A stretch of 6,656 bases of DNA from Chloroflexota bacterium (GTDB taxonomy: Bacteria; Chloroflexota; Dehalococcoidia; SM23-28-2; HRBIN24), in NCBI GenBank assembly GCA_030550295.1, contig JAUQPQ010000080.1, forward strand, positions 1 through 6,656, in the 5' to 3' direction. The position numbers were made by a program, and so were the translations under genes. Shown here in pieces: positions 1-6,146 of this stretch; within the stretch, counting starts at the first letter, position 1; every line of letters begins with the position of its first letter. The notes under the pieces are model-generated. The model did not search any database. It saw only the letters and a list, made by a program, of their open reading frames with translations, and had not been told where the DNA came from.

Positions 1-430
1 TACCCTCGTTCACCCCCACCCGTATAGGCACACTGCGGGCTTTGGCCTCTTGCACCACCTCCCGTACCTTAGCGGGGTCGCGGATGTTGCCCGGGTTGAG
101 ACGCAGGCCGTGTACGCCAGCCTTTAGAGCAGCCAGGGCAAGGCGATGGTCGAAGTGGATATCAGCGATGATGGGTATGGGGCTCTCCTTGACCAGCTTG
201 GGAAGGGCCTCGGCGGCCTCCCGGTCGGGGACTGCCACCCGTATCACCTCGCAGCCTAGCTCTGCCAACTCCCTGATCTGGCGCAGGGTGGCTTCCGCAT
301 CGGCCGTATCGGTGTTGGTCATGGACTGGACGACGATGGGGGCGCCACCCCCGATCTGTACAGGCCCTATCCACACGGGGCGGCTGCGGCGTCGCTGGCT
401 CAGAAGGGCCATAGCGTCTAGCTCTTTCAT
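1..430 (-). CDS. ispG: 4-hydroxy-3-methylbut-2-en-1-yl diphosphate synthase (IspG/GcpE), N-terminal part
   Basis: IspG is the iron-sulphur enzyme of the MEP pathway that reductively converts 2-C-methyl-erythritol-2,4-cyclodiphosphate to HMBPP in the cytosol. About 143 codons are visible and no stop is reached, so the gene runs off the left edge. The visible part is the N-terminal TIM-barrel domain. It has the family's opening strand (RPVWIGPVQIGGGAPIVVQS, followed by MTNTDTADAEAT), then CEVIRVAVPD, IPIIADIHFDHRLAL, GLRLNPGNI and PIRVGVNEG. The [4Fe-4S] cysteines lie in the C-terminal domain, outside the window, so they cannot be checked. The ATG start shares its last three bases with the rseP stop (ATGA, 430-427). 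It is preceded by AAGGGG seven bases upstream, which suggests translation coupled to rseP. The identity is secure from the motifs and from the MEP gene dxr two genes upstream. Confidence 0.95.
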   Translation of the reverse strand, partial: MKELDAMALLSQRRRSRPVWIGPVQIGGGAPIVVQSMTNTDTADAEATLRQIRELAELGCEVIRVAVPDREAAEALPKLVKESPIPIIADIHFDHRLALAALKAGVHGLRLNPGNIRDPAKVREVVQEAKARSVPIRVGVNEG

Positions 431-1509
431 GGCAACACCCCTTCCCCTCTTAAAATGCGTAGCACATCGAAGTAGGTCACTACTACTGCCAAGCTTATGA
501 TAGCTACAAACCCTATGAGATGGATAAGGGCCTCCCTTTCGGGGGCGATGCGCTTGCCCCTCCGCAGGATCTCAAGGACGACAAAGACGATGCGCCCTCC
601 ATCTAGCATGGGTAGGGGTAGGAGGTTGATGATGCCCAGGTTAATGGAAAGGAGGGCGGCCAAGTCTAAGAGGGCGCGCCAGCCCCATGCCTCTACCACT
701 TCCCCCGTAGCTTGCGCGATCCCTACTGGCCCAGTCACTTGAGGCGCTCCTCCCCCTGTGAACCAGGTGATCACCTCATTCCGGGCCAAGATGAGGGCCT
801 CTACAGTGGCAGTCCACCCCCGGGCCAGGGCCTCCCAAGGGGGAGACGACTCGCGGACGGTATACGCCATGTTCATGTAGATGCGGATACCGGTGGGGCC
901 ATCGCTGCGGAAGCGGGCCTTTACGGGGAGGGTGATTATCTCGGCACCGCCTCCACCGAGAGGGTCAGTGGAGCTGGGGCGTTTGATAGTGAAGTCCAGG
1001 GTATGGCCCATGCCCAAGCGCACTAGACGGGCTACGTCCTGGGTGTTGCGTATCCCCTCGCCATCGATGGCCAAGATGATGTCACCAGGCCTGAGGCCTG
1101 CCTCCTGGGCGGGGGAGCTATTCTGGACCTCAGATATGACTACCAGGCCTACAGGTACCTCCCGAGGGATCATGAAGGCGATGGCGAAGAGGAGGATGGG
1201 CAAGAGTAGGTTCATAAACGAACCTGCCCCCAATACTACTAGCCTCACCAACGCAGGCTGGGCGGCCAGGCTTTGAGGATGGCTGGGGTCCTCTTCACCC
1301 AAAAGGCGTACGAACCCGCCCAAGGGCAGAAGGTTGATGGAGTAAACGGTCTCGCCCCGCTTAAAGGCCCAAAGGCGTGGCGGATACCCCAGCCCCGCCT
1401 CCAATACCTTTACTCCTGCGGCCTTGGCGGTGAGGAAGTGGCCTAGCTCGTGGATCACTATGAGCAGGGCCAGCATCCCCACAAAGGCTAGTACGACCTG
1501 GATGCTCAC
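427..1509 (-). CDS. rseP: RIP-type site-2 zinc metalloprotease with one PDZ domain (RseP/RasP family)
   Basis: This is an intramembrane protease that cuts membrane-anchored substrates, such as anti-sigma factors or signal-peptide remnants, within the bilayer. From the chosen start it is 360 residues. The zinc motif HELGH (H20, E21, H24) lies in the first membrane segment (about 4-30). A second hydrophobic segment lies at about 85-110. A PDZ domain follows (about 120-180, with SPAQEAGLRPGDIILAIDG). The third membrane segment carries the LDG motif (NLLPLPMLDGG, D303, third zinc ligand), and a fourth segment lies near the C terminus. All catalytic elements are present. The frame stays open to an upstream GTG at 1527, but the GTG at 1509 is preferred: it overlaps the dxr stop as GTGA and has GAGGAG six bases upstream. 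Placement between dxr and ispG is common and does not imply a role in isoprenoid synthesis. The substrate is unknown, and no rseA-like partner is in the window. Confidence 0.94.
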   Translation of the reverse strand: MSIQVVLAFVGMLALLIVIHELGHFLTAKAAGVKVLEAGLGYPPRLWAFKRGETVYSINLLPLGGFVRLLGEEDPSHPQSLAAQPALVRLVVLGAGSFMNLLLPILLFAIAFMIPREVPVGLVVISEVQNSSPAQEAGLRPGDIILAIDGEGIRNTQDVARLVRLGMGHTLDFTIKRPSSTDPLGGGGAEIITLPVKARFRSDGPTGIRIYMNMAYTVRESSPPWEALARGWTATVEALILARNEVITWFTGGGAPQVTGPVGIAQATGEVVEAWGWRALLDLAALLSINLGIINLLPLPMLDGGRIVFVVLEILRRGKRIAPEREALIHLIGFVAIISLAVVVTYFDVLRILRGEGVLP

Positions 1510-2651
1510 CCCTTGCTCCTCACCCACGCCATAGCCCAGGCCTTCGCCCAGGCCTCTGCCTCTAGCACCTGGCCCAGGTCTGGCTCTGGGACTCCTTCAT
1601 GGGCCTCCAGGACCTCCTCCAGGATGTACCTAATGTCCGTAAAGCCTATGTGCCCCTCCAGGAACATCTGGACGGCTACCTCGTCGGCAGCAGCTAGGAC
1701 GGCAGGGTAGGTGCCACCCTTCTTGCCTGCCTCCAGCGCTAGGGCCAAGCACGGGTAACGCTCCCAGTCCACCGGGCCGAAGTGAAGGCAACCCACTTGG
1801 GCCAGATCGAGAGGAGGAAGGGATACCCCCGTCAGTCGCTCTGGGTAGGTGAGGGCCAGCTGTATGGGCAGGCGCATGTCGGGCATGCTGAGCTGGGCCT
1901 TCACTGAGCCGTCGCAGAACTCCACCAAGGAGTGGACGATGCTCTCCTTGTGCATCACTACATGAATGCGCTCAAGGGGCACTTGAAAGAGCCAGCGCGC
2001 CTCTAAGCATTCGAAGCCTTTGTTTATAAGGGTGGCCGAGTCTACTGTCACCTTAGGGCCCATCTGCCAGGTGGGATGGGCGAGGGCCTCCTGGGGCGTT
2101 ACCTTGGCCAGCTCGTGTAGAGGGCGGTCGCGGAAGGGGCCCCCGGAGGCGGTGAGGATAAGTCGCGATATCTTGTCCGGGGCTTCTCCCCATAGGCACT
2201 GCCATATGGCCGAGTGTTCTGAGTCTACCGGCCTTACCTCTCCTCCGTGGGAGAGGGCTGCATTTACCAGGTGGCCGGCCATCACCAGCACTTCCTTGTT
2301 GGCCAAAGCCACCACCTTTCTGGCCTTAAGGGCGGCCATGGTGGGCAAAAGGCCTGCCCCGCCGGCGGTGGCTACCATCACCAAGTCCACCTCGGGGGCG
2401 GTGGCCATCTCTTCTGGCCGCGCCCAGTTACATGAAAGCCCCGCCTCGCCCAAGGCGTGGTATAGTTCCTTCTCCCCCCGCTCAGCGTATAGGTAGAGGG
2501 GGCGGAATTCTAAGGCCTGCTCCTGAAGAAGCTCAATGTTGTTGCCTGCTGCAAGGGCCACCACCTGTAGGCGGTTGGGGAGGGCGCGCACCACTTCCAG
2601 CGTCTGCCGGCCTATGGAGCCGGTAGAGCCGATAACGGCTAGCCTTGCCAT
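1506..2651 (-). CDS. dxr: 1-deoxy-D-xylulose 5-phosphate reductoisomerase (DXR/IspC)
   Basis: DXR catalyses the first committed MEP step: NADPH- and divalent-metal-dependent rearrangement and reduction of DXP to 2-C-methyl-D-erythritol 4-phosphate. It is 381 residues from the chosen start, a normal length. The N-terminal Rossmann motif GSTGSIG (8-14) binds NADPH, and ALANKEVLV marks the cofactor domain. The metal ligands are D143 and E145 in VDSEHSAIWQ and E214 in NKGFE. The mobile substrate loop HPTWQMG (H192, W195) is intact. The frame opens at a TTG at 2672, adding seven residues. I prefer the ATG at 2651 because it begins MARLAVIGSTGSIG, the usual distance from the start to the nucleotide motif, and has AAGGTGA just upstream. 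With this start the gene overlaps the end of cdsA by 13 bases. It overlaps rseP by four. Nothing is missing or broken. Confidence 0.96.
   Translation of the reverse strand: MARLAVIGSTGSIGRQTLEVVRALPNRLQVVALAAGNNIELLQEQALEFRPLYLYAERGEKELYHALGEAGLSCNWARPEEMATAPEVDLVMVATAGGAGLLPTMAALKARKVVALANKEVLVMAGHLVNAALSHGGEVRPVDSEHSAIWQCLWGEAPDKISRLILTASGGPFRDRPLHELAKVTPQEALAHPTWQMGPKVTVDSATLINKGFECLEARWLFQVPLERIHVVMHKESIVHSLVEFCDGSVKAQLSMPDMRLPIQLALTYPERLTGVSLPPLDLAQVGCLHFGPVDWERYPCLALALEAGKKGGTYPAVLAAADEVAVQMFLEGHIGFTDIRYILEEVLEAHEGVPEPDLGQVLEAEAWAKAWAMAWVRSKG
1516..1521 (-). promoter_or_regulatory. Shine-Dalgarno sequence of rseP
   Basis: GAGGAG on the minus strand lies six bases before the GTG at 1509. 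It favours this start, which overlaps the dxr stop as GTGA, over the in-frame GTG at 1527, whose translation would read through this site. Confidence 0.65.
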
Positions 2652-3514
2652 CCCATCACCTTGAAACGCCAATAGTATACCAAGGGCACAGTGAAGAAGA
2701 TGCTGTCCAGGCGGTCTAGGAAGCCACCGTGCCCAGGGACGAGGGCTGAGGTGTCCTTCACTGCTGCCCCACGTTTAATAAAGGACTCTACCAGGTCTCC
2801 CAGGACGGCTGCCAGCGGCAGGAAGAAGGCCAAAGGCCCTATCTGAGAGGCGCCCAACCGGAGGCCAGTGGCCCAGTTAAGGAGGAGGACACCTCCTGCC
2901 CCTAGTGCCATACCTCCTAGGGTGCCCTCCCACGTCTTTCCGGGGCTCAGGTGGGGGACGAGGCGATTTTTCCCCACTGCCCGCCCCACCAGGTAGGCGG
3001 AGGTATCGGTGGCGAAGGCACCAAAGATGGCCACCATAGTCCAGTCCATGCCATTAGGGCCCTGGCGTAGGGCCACCAGGTGGCTGCCCAGTATGCCGAT
3101 GTAGGCCGTGGCAGCTGCCACGAGGGCCCATTCTCCAAGGGCCTCCTTTAGCTTGGGCCTGGGTAGGGAGGCCAAAAGGGGCAGGACGAAGGCTAAAGAG
3201 GCTGCTCCCATCCACCACTTCCCCCCGTGATAGGCACCAGCTACCATAAGGCCCATGAGAACTATCCCCATCCAGGCTAGGGGATGGCGAGGCCACACCA
3301 GCGGCCCCCAGCGTATGCCCTGAGGCATAAGGGCTCCTTGCATCTCCGCCATGGCCACAGCCATCACCGCCCCTGTCCCCAAGGCGAAGGCGATCCCTCC
3401 AAGCCAAAGGACGGCCAAGATGACGGGCACCCCTACTACGGCGGAAAAGGTCCTCAGCAAGAGGCCGTCACCGGCGCCCGTCCTGCGAGGGTGGCGGATA
3501 ATCGCTTTCATCAT
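2639..3514 (-). CDS. cdsA: Phosphatidate cytidylyltransferase (CDP-diglyceride synthase)
   Basis: CdsA is an integral membrane enzyme that makes CDP-diacylglycerol from CTP and phosphatidate, the branch point for bacterial phospholipids. The 291-residue product is strongly hydrophobic with several membrane segments (for example 24-57, 78-93, 104-118, 129-147, 201-213, 227-240, 271-281). The C-terminal family signature is complete: SFIKRG at 244-249, KDTSALVPGHGG at 253-264 and DRLD at 267-270. DTSAYLVGR (170-178) and SPGKTWEG (190-197) are also typical. The start is uncertain. The ATG pair at 3514/3511 gives a 47-base overlap with uppS and a basic N-terminal extension, but has no Shine-Dalgarno sequence. 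A TTG at 3460 (residue 19) would begin MLRTFSAVVGVP, a more usual N terminus, lies seven bases past the uppS stop and follows GGTGA. The function is secure and the start is not. Confidence 0.94.
   Translation of the reverse strand: MMKAIIRHPRRTGAGDGLLLRTFSAVVGVPVILAVLWLGGIAFALGTGAVMAVAMAEMQGALMPQGIRWGPLVWPRHPLAWMGIVLMGLMVAGAYHGGKWWMGAASLAFVLPLLASLPRPKLKEALGEWALVAAATAYIGILGSHLVALRQGPNGMDWTMVAIFGAFATDTSAYLVGRAVGKNRLVPHLSPGKTWEGTLGGMALGAGGVLLLNWATGLRLGASQIGPLAFFLPLAAVLGDLVESFIKRGAAVKDTSALVPGHGGFLDRLDSIFFTVPLVYYWRFKVMGWQG
2656..2662 (-). promoter_or_regulatory. Shine-Dalgarno sequence of dxr
   Basis: AAGGTGA on the minus strand, inside the last codons of cdsA, lies just upstream of the ATG at 2651 (seven bases from its AGG core). 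It supports that ATG over the in-frame TTG at 2672. Confidence 0.6.
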
Positions 3515-4280
3515 CAGGGAGGCGACCGAACCGGCGTTTACGGTTGGCGTAGGCCAAAAGGGCCTGGTCGATGTCGTTCTCGTCGAAGTCGGGCCAGTAG
3601 ACGGAGGTGGAGTAGAACTCGGCGTAGGCCCCTTGCCAGAGGAGGAAGTTGGACAGCCTCATTTCGCCACCGGTGCGGATGATTAGGTCGGGATCGGGCA
3701 GGTCGTTGGTGTAAAGGAAGGAGGAGATAAGCCTCTCGTCGACCTCCTCGGGGGGGATGCCAGCGGCCAAGAGGCGGCGCACGGCGTCGACTATCTCTGC
3801 CCTTCCCCCGTAGTTGAAGGCTATTATCAGGGTCATGCGCTGGTTGAAGCGGGTCAGTTCCATGGCCTCCTTCACTTGTCGCTGGAGGGCTGGGGGGAGC
3901 CCCTCCAGTCGTCCGATGTGGAGGAGGCGGATGCCGTTTTCATGCAGATGGTTCAGTTCGCGACGGATGACCTGACGGAGGAGGCGCAAGAGGCCCTCCA
4001 CTTCCTTTTTGGGGCGCATCCAGTTTTCGGTAGAGAAGGCGTATAAGGTGAGGAACTTGACGCCGTAGTCGGCGAAGCGGCGGATGACGCGACGCAGGTT
4101 TTCAGTGCCGGCGCGGTGGCCGGCTAGGCGGGGCAGGCCCCTTTGCCGTGCCCACCGGCCGTTCCCGTCCATTATGATGGCCACGTGTACGGGGATCCGG
4201 GACAGGGGTACCAGGGGGATCGTCCGCTCAGGGGTGGGGCTAGGGGGAGGGATGACCAGGTCTGGCAGGGGCCCTTTCAG
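3468..4280 (-). CDS. uppS: Isoprenyl transferase / undecaprenyl diphosphate synthase, probable CTG start
   Basis: This cis-prenyltransferase elongates farnesyl diphosphate with IPP to the C55 carrier lipid used for cell-surface polymer export. It is 270 residues from the chosen start. Motifs are MDGNGRWA (catalytic Asp38, matching E. coli Asp26), GHRAG, AFSTENW (81-87), FNYGGRAEIVDA (from 155) and RTGGEMRLSNFLLWQ (from 202), all intact. The only standard in-frame start is a GTG at 4184. It would begin the protein inside the conserved HVAIIMDGNGRW block, removing the normal N-terminal lead, and it has no Shine-Dalgarno sequence. Upstream the frame is open to a stop at 4340-4338 with no ATG, GTG or TTG. 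A CTG at 4280 overlaps the frr stop as CTGA and lies eight bases after GGAGGTG, mirroring the GTGA and ATGA junctions nearby. The added 32 residues are proline-rich and lead naturally into RIPVHVAIIMDG. The chain length of the product cannot be told from sequence. Function is very likely; the CTG start is inferred. Confidence 0.93.
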   Translation of the reverse strand: MKGPLPDLVIPPPSPTPERTIPLVPLSRIPVHVAIIMDGNGRWARQRGLPRLAGHRAGTENLRRVIRRFADYGVKFLTLYAFSTENWMRPKKEVEGLLRLLRQVIRRELNHLHENGIRLLHIGRLEGLPPALQRQVKEAMELTRFNQRMTLIIAFNYGGRAEIVDAVRRLLAAGIPPEEVDERLISSFLYTNDLPDPDLIIRTGGEMRLSNFLLWQGAYAEFYSTSVYWPDFDENDIDQALLAYANRKRRFGRLPDDESDYPPPSQDGRR

Positions 4281-4843
4281 ATCTGGAGCACCTCCTCTTC
4301 TTTGGCCTCTCCTAGCCGCTCTATTTCCGTTATGTAGCTATCGGTGAGCTTTTGCAGCTCCTGTTCGGCCCGCTTTAGTTCGTCCTCGGAGATCTGGTGT
4401 TCCTTTTCGAGGCGGCGCAAGTGGTCGTGAGCGTCTCGCCGGACGTTGCGCACCGCCACTCGGGCCTGCTCCACCCGCTGGCGGACCACCTTGGCCAGCT
4501 CCCGTCGCCTCTCCTCAGAGAGGGGTGGGAGGACGATTCGAATTAGGGTGCCGTCGTTGGTGGGGTTGACCCCCAGCTCCGATTGCTGGAGCGCCCTCTC
4601 TATGGCCCTGATGGTGGAACGGTCCCAAGGGTGGATGAGGATGAGGCGGGCCTCGGGGGTGGTGATCTGGGCGAGCTGCTTGAGGGGGGTAGGAGTGCCG
4701 TAGTAGTCTATCTTGATGTTCTCTACTAGGGCAGGGCTAGCGCGGCCGGTACGGATGGTGGCCAGGTCATGGGCCAGCACCTCTACCGCCTTGGCCATGC
4801 GGCCTTTGGCCTCCTTGAGGGTGTTTTCCACTGCCTCCTTCAC
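4277..4843 (-). CDS. frr: Ribosome recycling factor (RRF)
   Basis: RRF works with EF-G after termination to split the 70S ribosome from mRNA and deacylated tRNA. The 188-residue length is normal (about 185). The long N- and C-terminal helices form domain I, and the middle forms domain II. Visible family motifs are RTGRASPALVENI (31-43), YYGTPTPLKQLAQI (47-60), the LPPLSEERRRELAK hinge/helix (105-118) and ARVAVRNVRRDAHD (127-140), which holds the conserved arginines that contact the ribosome. The start is GTG, one base after the pyrH stop, with a strong GGAGGTGA six bases upstream. The stop TGA overlaps the probable CTG start of uppS. Pairing with pyrH upstream is near-universal in bacteria. 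No irregularity is seen. Confidence 0.97.
   Translation of the reverse strand: MKEAVENTLKEAKGRMAKAVEVLAHDLATIRTGRASPALVENIKIDYYGTPTPLKQLAQITTPEARLILIHPWDRSTIRAIERALQQSELGVNPTNDGTLIRIVLPPLSEERRRELAKVVRQRVEQARVAVRNVRRDAHDHLRRLEKEHQISEDELKRAEQELQKLTDSYITEIERLGEAKEEEVLQI
4289..4295 (-). promoter_or_regulatory. Shine-Dalgarno sequence of uppS, supporting a CTG start
   Basis: GGAGGTG on the minus strand lies within the last codons of frr. It ends eight bases before the CTG at 4280. This strength and spacing closely match the sites in front of tsf and frr in the same operon. No standard start codon lies within reach of it in the uppS frame, so it decides the start. Confidence 0.7.
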
Positions 4844-4844
4844 C

Positions 4845-5606
4845 CTAGCTCACCTCCCCAGGGGCGGGGGCGAACATCGTCTTCCCTTCCTGGACGATGG
4901 TGCCTAAGGGTTCCCCCTTTATAACGCGCAAGATCCCCTCCTCTTCCTGGAGATCGAAGACGACGATGGGGAGGGCGTTTTCCATGCACAGGGAAAGGGC
5001 GGTGCTATCCATCACCTCCAGGCGTCGGCTGATGGCGTCCATGTAGGTGATGGCCTGGAACTTGCGAGCGGTGGGCACCTTGCGGGGGTCGGCCTCGTAG
5101 ACGCCGTCGACGCCATGTTTGGCCATGAGGAGGACGTCGGCCCCTATCTCTATGGCCCGCAGGGCGGCGGCGGTGTCGGTGGTCATGTAGGGGTTACCGG
5201 TGCCGGCAGCAAAGATGACGACGCGGCCCTTCTCCAGGTGCCTTATGGCCCGTCGCCGGATGTAGGGCTCGGCTACGGCCTGGACGGTAATGGCCGATTG
5301 GGTCCTTACTACCACGCCCATCTGTTCCAGGGCGTCCTGGAGGGCTAGGGCGTTGATAATGGTGGCCAACATGCCGGCATAATCGGCGGTGGCCCGATCC
5401 ATCCCCTGGGCAGCAGCTTCTGCCCCTCGGAAGATGTTCCCCCCTCCTACTACTATGGCGACCTGTACCCCCATCTCCACTGCTGTCTTGATCTGGCGGG
5501 CGATCCGCCGCAGCTCTTGGGAGTCGATGCCGTAGGGCCTTTGGCCCAGGAGGGCTTCGCCACTGAGCTTAAGGAGGATACGTCGGTAGGGGCCCAAAGC
5601 GTTCAC
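4845..5606 (-). CDS. pyrH: UMP kinase (uridylate kinase)
   Basis: PyrH is the cytosolic bacterial UMP kinase of the amino-acid-kinase fold. It phosphorylates UMP to UDP with ATP in pyrimidine nucleotide synthesis. The 253-residue product is slightly longer than the usual 235-245. Motifs in order are RILLKLSGEALLG (9-21, phosphate-binding Lys13), VVGGGNIFRG (52-61), DRATADYAGMLATIIN (70-85, UMP-binding), GTGNPYMTTDTAAALRA (135-151) and DGVYEADPRK (167-176). The GTG start overlaps the tsf stop as GTGA (5606-5603). The only purine-rich stretch upstream (GAGGG) abuts the start, too close for good Shine-Dalgarno pairing, so initiation probably depends on ribosomes finishing tsf. The extra length is mostly a C-terminal tail (FAPAPGEVS) and a few residues at the N terminus. 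Identity is certain; GTP or UTP regulation cannot be read from sequence. Confidence 0.97.
   Translation of the reverse strand: MNALGPYRRILLKLSGEALLGQRPYGIDSQELRRIARQIKTAVEMGVQVAIVVGGGNIFRGAEAAAQGMDRATADYAGMLATIINALALQDALEQMGVVVRTQSAITVQAVAEPYIRRRAIRHLEKGRVVIFAAGTGNPYMTTDTAAALRAIEIGADVLLMAKHGVDGVYEADPRKVPTARKFQAITYMDAISRRLEVMDSTALSLCMENALPIVVFDLQEEEGILRVIKGEPLGTIVQEGKTMFAPAPGEVS
4850..4859 (-). promoter_or_regulatory. Shine-Dalgarno sequence of frr
   Basis: GGGGAGGTGA on the minus strand is embedded in the last codons of pyrH and ends six bases before the GTG start at 4843. It fixes that GTG as the frr start and suggests independent as well as coupled initiation. Confidence 0.8.
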
Positions 5607-6115
5607 CCCTCATCGTAGCGGCCTAGCTCGAAGCGGGCGAAACGGCGCACGCGGACGTTCTCCCCTGTTTTGGCGATCACCTCCTGGACGAGGTCAGTTA
5701 TGGTTCGGGACTCGTCCCGGATATAGGGCTGGGAGAGAAGACATAGCTCTTTGGGGTCGCCTTCGCCTGGGGTCATCTCATCGGGGGAGATGTATTTAGG
5801 GTTCATGGCTGCCACTTGGAGGGCTATGGCTTGGGCGAGGGCGCGGAACTCGTCGGTGCGGGCCACGAAGTCGGTCTCGCAGTTGATCTCTACTAGGGCC
5901 CCCACGCGGCCATCGTGGTGGATGTAGGCGTAGACAAGGCCCTGGGTAGTCTCCCTTCCTGCCCGCTTTTGGGCGATGGCTACCCCTCGCTCTCTGAGGA
6001 TCTCTTTGGCCTTTTCTAGGTCGCCGCCGGCCTCTTCTAGGGCCCGTTTACAATCCATGACGCCGGCCCCGGTCATTTCGCGCAGGGCCTTTACGGCCTC
6101 GGCTGAAATGGTCAC
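5603..6115 (-). CDS. tsf: Elongation factor Ts, compact form
   Basis: EF-Ts is the guanine-nucleotide exchange factor that recharges EF-Tu with GTP. The 170-residue product has an N-terminal UBA-like domain (about 1-42, TGAGVMDCKRAL at 15-26). A core follows with INCETDFVARTDEF (77-90), whose TDFVAR motif inserts near the EF-Tu nucleotide site. The C-terminal element (LLSQPYIRD to VRVRRFARFELG, about 126-165) closes it. E. coli EF-Ts is about 283 residues with a duplicated core; here only one core copy is present, as in the short Thermus protein (about 196), which acts as a dimer. Dimerisation here is inference. The start is GTG with a strong GGAGGTGA six bases upstream. The stop overlaps the pyrH start by four bases. 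The gene follows rpsB by 31 bases, the usual pairing. The short form supports a Chloroflexota-like host. Confidence 0.96.
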   Translation of the reverse strand: MTISAEAVKALREMTGAGVMDCKRALEEAGGDLEKAKEILRERGVAIAQKRAGRETTQGLVYAYIHHDGRVGALVEINCETDFVARTDEFRALAQAIALQVAAMNPKYISPDEMTPGEGDPKELCLLSQPYIRDESRTITDLVQEVIAKTGENVRVRRFARFELGRYDEG

Positions 6116-6146
6116 CTTGCTTCACCTCCGCAAAGGTGTCAGGTGT
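6112..6146 (-). promoter_or_regulatory. tsf ribosome binding site inside a nested inverted repeat
   Basis: The rpsB-tsf spacer reads, on the minus strand, ACACCT (6146-6141), ACACCT (6139-6134), AGGTGA (6127-6122, part of the tsf Shine-Dalgarno GGAGGTGA at 6129-6122) and AGGTGA (6117-6112, containing the GTG start). CACCT and AGGTG pair perfectly, so an inner five-pair stem with a six-base loop and an outer five-pair stem could form together, covering both the ribosome binding site and the start codon. There is no U tract after it, so it is not an intrinsic terminator. The repeats are visible; regulation is inference, and part of the match follows from the Shine-Dalgarno sequence itself. Confidence 0.5.

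Noticed and set aside
42..500. A 152-codon plus-strand open frame opposite ispG and the end of rseP
   Set aside because: It is antisense to conserved IspG and RseP codons, its product is low-complexity and Arg/Ser-rich, and it crosses the rseP/ispG junction. It is a shadow frame.
881..1276. A 131-codon plus-strand open frame opposite the rseP PDZ region
   Set aside because: It is wholly antisense to clear PDZ and membrane-segment codons of rseP, and its product resembles no family I know.
2020..2496. A 158-codon open frame on the plus strand opposite dxr
   Set aside because: The minus strand encodes an intact DXR through this whole stretch. The plus-strand translation has no recognisable domain, and such antisense frames are expected in GC-rich genes.
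3468..3471. A GTGA overlap at the uppS stop as the cdsA start
   Set aside because: The GTG at 3471 is not in the cdsA frame and its reading frame stops after a few codons, so it cannot start cdsA despite matching the other junctions.
3284..3686. Two overlapping plus-strand open frames opposite the cdsA/uppS junction
   Set aside because: Both are antisense to conserved coding sequence on the minus strand, and neither product has a recognisable fold or motif.
6116..6146. An intrinsic terminator or attenuator between rpsB and tsf
   Set aside because: The stems are short and no run of U follows on the minus strand, so it is better read as a translational element.
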